Program-made: the position numbers and the translations under genes
Assembly: GCF_047729875.1 (NCBI RefSeq)
Contig: NZ_CP159826.1
Coordinates: 2,170,001-2,234,000 of the forward strand
DNA: 64,000 bases
Direction: 5' to 3'
Source: Marimicrobium sp913061115
Lineage (GTDB): Bacteria > Pseudomonadota > Gammaproteobacteria > Pseudomonadales > Halieaceae
Part shown: positions 62,088 to 64,000 of the stretch, one piece after another
Position numbering within the stretch: the first letter of the stretch is position 1
Layout of the letters: the number at the start of each line of letters is the position of its first letter
The notes under the pieces: model-generated
What the model was told of the DNA's origin: nothing
The model's database searches: none
The model's input: only the letters and a program-made list of their open reading frames with translations

Positions 62088-63488
62088 CTAAAGCGGATTT
62101 TCATACCATATCAGGCCTAGGCCCCTGGCGATAAAATACGAGCCCGTGTTCCCGTTTTCTTCTGTTGTTATAACATCCAGATCGCCATCTCCATCAAGAT
62201 CGTTCAACAAGAGATTATCGTGCTTGATGCCTTTGCGGGTATTGTGATTATTATCGGATATGACTTTCAGGTGCAGGGCCTGGTCCCCCGATATATCTTG
62301 TAAGTTCATCAATGCAAAAATCCCATGCCCATAGCCGCTGGCTGATATCACCAGGTCAGTCTCTTCATTGCCATCGATATTTCCGCAAGCGATTCCTTTG
62401 ATATCGTAGTCATGCTTGCCTACATCGCTGGGCATGGCTTCCAGCGCACTCAATGTATTTTTAATCCATTTCCCCGACCAGTTACCTGCTTGATCGAAAT
62501 CTTTTTTAACTGAGTAGAGAATCGGACCGCCTACTTCGACATGTTCTTTTGCGGTTACATTACTCACGATTAAATGAATTTTTGATGGGTCTTTCTTGTC
62601 CACCGCACAATTTGTAAAATTCGAATTTGCCTCCTTGCTGATAACATGCTTGACCCAGGTTGACTGCCTGTTGTTAAGAATAGCTTCCTCACCGGGATTC
62701 TCGAACCATGACAGAGTAGCCCAGTCCGACATCAAGACATCATTATCACCGTCCTGATTTATATCTATAATTAGAATCGTTGTAATCCAGTTAATATCAG
62801 CAATTGGCCATCCTTTCCACTGGTCCGAATTGGTATAATCCGGATCCTGGGGTGCTTGGTACCATAAAAGCTTGCCGGGTCTGCTGTCATTCTTGGAGCC
62901 GACCACGATATCGTTGGCACCAGAACCGTCTATTTGCCCAATAGCAACCTTTATGAAGGGCAGTTGAATGGACGGAACAATCGATGCACTTTTCCAAGAA
63001 TCATTATTGAAGATGTCATTCCTGTCTACAAGCCAGTGGATGTTGACCTTCTCATTGCGATTTTCGGTAGCGCTAACGACGGCGTCAATTTTTCCATCGC
63101 TATTAAAATCGGCGAATTGTGCATCTTCGATTTTCCGGACATCCAGTCCGGCACTGATGTTGGTCCGGTGCCAATTCTCCAACACATTGGGCGCCCCCGG
63201 GTTCTCATACAGCGCCGCCTGACCGGATTCTTCCCATCCGACAACCAGGTCTACGTCACCATCTCCGTCGATATCATTAGCATCGACACCGTCGGCCCCT
63301 TCAAATGTGTTGTCAATTGTGTGCATGGGCCAGTATGCAGTAGTGTCAAGCTTTGAACTACACGCGCTCACCGTAAACGCCGTTAGTGTAACTGCTATCA
63401 AAGATCGTAACGCCTGAATTGTCCCGCTGGCTGTTTCCGCTTGAGACCAATTGAGTTTTAGAGTTTTCATCTGTGGATTAACGTGCAC
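62088..63488 (-). CDS. FG-GAP/VCBS-repeat lipoprotein
   Basis: This protein of 466 residues starts with a signal peptide ending in the lipobox VSAC. It then has five or more blades with calcium-binding D-x-D-x-D-G motifs (NDIDGDGDVDLVVGW, DFNSDGKIDAVVS, DINQDGDNDVLMSD, LNDLDGDGDLDVITTE), as in integrin alpha-like propellers. WFENPG and WYENPL repeats are typical of this bacterial group. An outer-membrane or surface lipoprotein; ligand unknown. ATG 63470 is an alternative start. Confidence 0.85.
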   Translation of the reverse strand: MHVNPQMKTLKLNWSQAETASGTIQALRSLIAVTLTAFTVSACSSKLDTTAYWPMHTIDNTFEGADGVDANDIDGDGDVDLVVGWEESGQAALYENPGAPNVLENWHRTNISAGLDVRKIEDAQFADFNSDGKIDAVVSATENRNEKVNIHWLVDRNDIFNNDSWKSASIVPSIQLPFIKVAIGQIDGSGANDIVVGSKNDSRPGKLLWYQAPQDPDYTNSDQWKGWPIADINWITTILIIDINQDGDNDVLMSDWATLSWFENPGEEAILNNRQSTWVKHVISKEANSNFTNCAVDKKDPSKIHLIVSNVTAKEHVEVGGPILYSVKKDFDQAGNWSGKWIKNTLSALEAMPSDVGKHDYDIKGIACGNIDGNEETDLVISASGYGHGIFALMNLQDISGDQALHLKVISDNNHNTRKGIKHDNLLLNDLDGDGDLDVITTEENGNTGSYFIARGLGLIWYENPL

Positions 63489-63608
63489 GCCTAGTTGAGA
63501 GTGACCCTTATCCTACAACTCATGCGGGTCCATCTTGTGGTTATTCAGCGGCGGGCTTTTGCCGTTGTCGCCAGTTCATCTGTCAATACCTTACCGCCAT
63601 TAACTCGA

Positions 63609-64000
63609 TCAGCTAGCACTTGCTTTCAGGCGTTGGTATAGCGCCATATTCATGCGTTCGAAGGCTGCACGAGTGTATTCTGCGCGCTTCTCTCTTCGCG
63701 GCAGTAGCGCTGGGATAATGCCCCTGAATTCTTCATAGTGGTGTAGATCTGTATTGCCGTCATCACGGGGGTATAGCTCAAAAACATGCCTCGTATCAAA
63801 GAGCCCCTGAATGCCCAGTCGGCCCGTCCAGTAAAAGCTCCTATTAACTGACACTTCACCCAGCTGCGCAGCAAGCTCAAGCGGTTCAGGAAAATTTTCG
63901 TCCACAAGGGTAAACGAGACGCTCTCTCCAGAGACAAATTTTGCTTCAACTCTGGGTAAATACGGGTTCCAATCGGGATAGCGTGCAAAGTCAGTCAATA
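63609..64000 (-). CDS. SRPBCC/START-like domain protein, N-terminus off the window
   Basis: The frame is open to the window end. LTDFARYPDWNPYLPRVEAKF is the typical loop after the first helix of bacterial START-like proteins, so the real start lies beyond position 64000. FxSGESVSFTL, LAAQLGEVSVNRSFYWTGRLGI and EFRGIIPALLPRR follow the usual order of the fold, which encloses a hydrophobic ligand. The last residues of the protein are present (KASAS). Function unknown. Confidence 0.8.
   Translation of the reverse strand, partial: LTDFARYPDWNPYLPRVEAKFVSGESVSFTLVDENFPEPLELAAQLGEVSVNRSFYWTGRLGIQGLFDTRHVFELYPRDDGNTDLHHYEEFRGIIPALLPRREKRAEYTRAAFERMNMALYQRLKASAS

Noticed and set aside
1..64000. tRNA, rRNA, CRISPR, insertion sequence or prophage
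   Set aside because: Looked for cloverleaf ends, repeat-spacer patterns, transposase and integrase motifs on both strands and found none.

Overview
The window looks like chromosomal DNA of a marine or aquatic heterotrophic gammaproteobacterium, perhaps near the Spongiibacteraceae/Halieaceae. This placement is inference. It rests on the long 367-residue form of PurC, the TonB-dependent receptor, VPxPAAAW-type PEP-CTERM proteins, and a dense mix of acyl-CoA, steroid-like and sulfonium-like catabolic genes. I saw no rRNA, tRNA, CRISPR array, prophage or insertion sequence. Apart from one broken 80-codon gene with a possible helix-turn-helix (HTH) and one hybrid sensor kinase, no regulator is encoded.

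Layout. 1-12.0 kb, all on the minus strand: a Baeyer-Villiger monooxygenase (cut by the window edge), an SDR, an AEC permease and a class III aminotransferase; then a tight operon of aldehyde dehydrogenase, DmdA-like GcvT-fold demethylase, O-acetylhomoserine-sulfhydrylase-like enzyme and alpha/beta hydrolase; then a 3-ketosteroid-dehydrogenase-like flavoprotein. 12.1-16.1 kb: cytochrome c', a DUF1214-like protein, an SDR and a sulfotransferase. 16.5-22.6 kb: a small DUF2805/TIGR03643-type gene broken by an in-frame stop, then a minus-strand run of housekeeping and metabolic genes (GFA, cytochrome b561, NUDIX, DUF442, enoyl-CoA hydratase, TSUP, purC, dagK). 22.7-38.9 kb: truncated haemoglobin, lipoproteins, TonB receptor, lipA, M13 peptidase, a second flavin monooxygenase, ChaA, a LysM peptidase and two PEP-CTERM-like surface proteins.

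39.3-46.1 kb holds the most coherent pathway: MaoC-N, acyl-CoA dehydrogenase, MaoC, acyl-CoA dehydrogenase, DUF35, thiolase-like aldolase, and a convergent acyl-CoA synthetase. Content and order match the module that removes the last three-carbon piece of a steroid side chain (ChsE1E2/ChsH1H2/Ltp2 type). Each heteromeric enzyme here seems to pair one catalytic with one degenerate subunit. The DUF35 domain, fused to ChsH2 in mycobacteria, is a separate gene. With the KstD-like dehydrogenase, two BVMO-type enzymes, several SDRs and a sulfotransferase, the window suggests a steroid or terpenoid degrader.

46.3-64 kb: katG with a consensus OxyR box and promoter, an exported metallo-hydrolase, AKR, LLM and DoxX genes, a SEC-C protein plus a decayed partial copy of it about 2.9 kb away, a Coq4-like protein, a 2OG-Fe oxygenase, an orphan 7TM hybrid histidine kinase, a secreted PQQ-type propeller, GST, a PhnZ/MIOX-like HD protein, an FG-GAP lipoprotein and a START-like protein cut by the window end.

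Most novel points: the DmdA-like operon, the split side-chain module, the interrupted TIGR03643 gene, a sigma-54 promoter in front of a PEP-CTERM gene, and several small membrane-protein genes of 39-50 codons.
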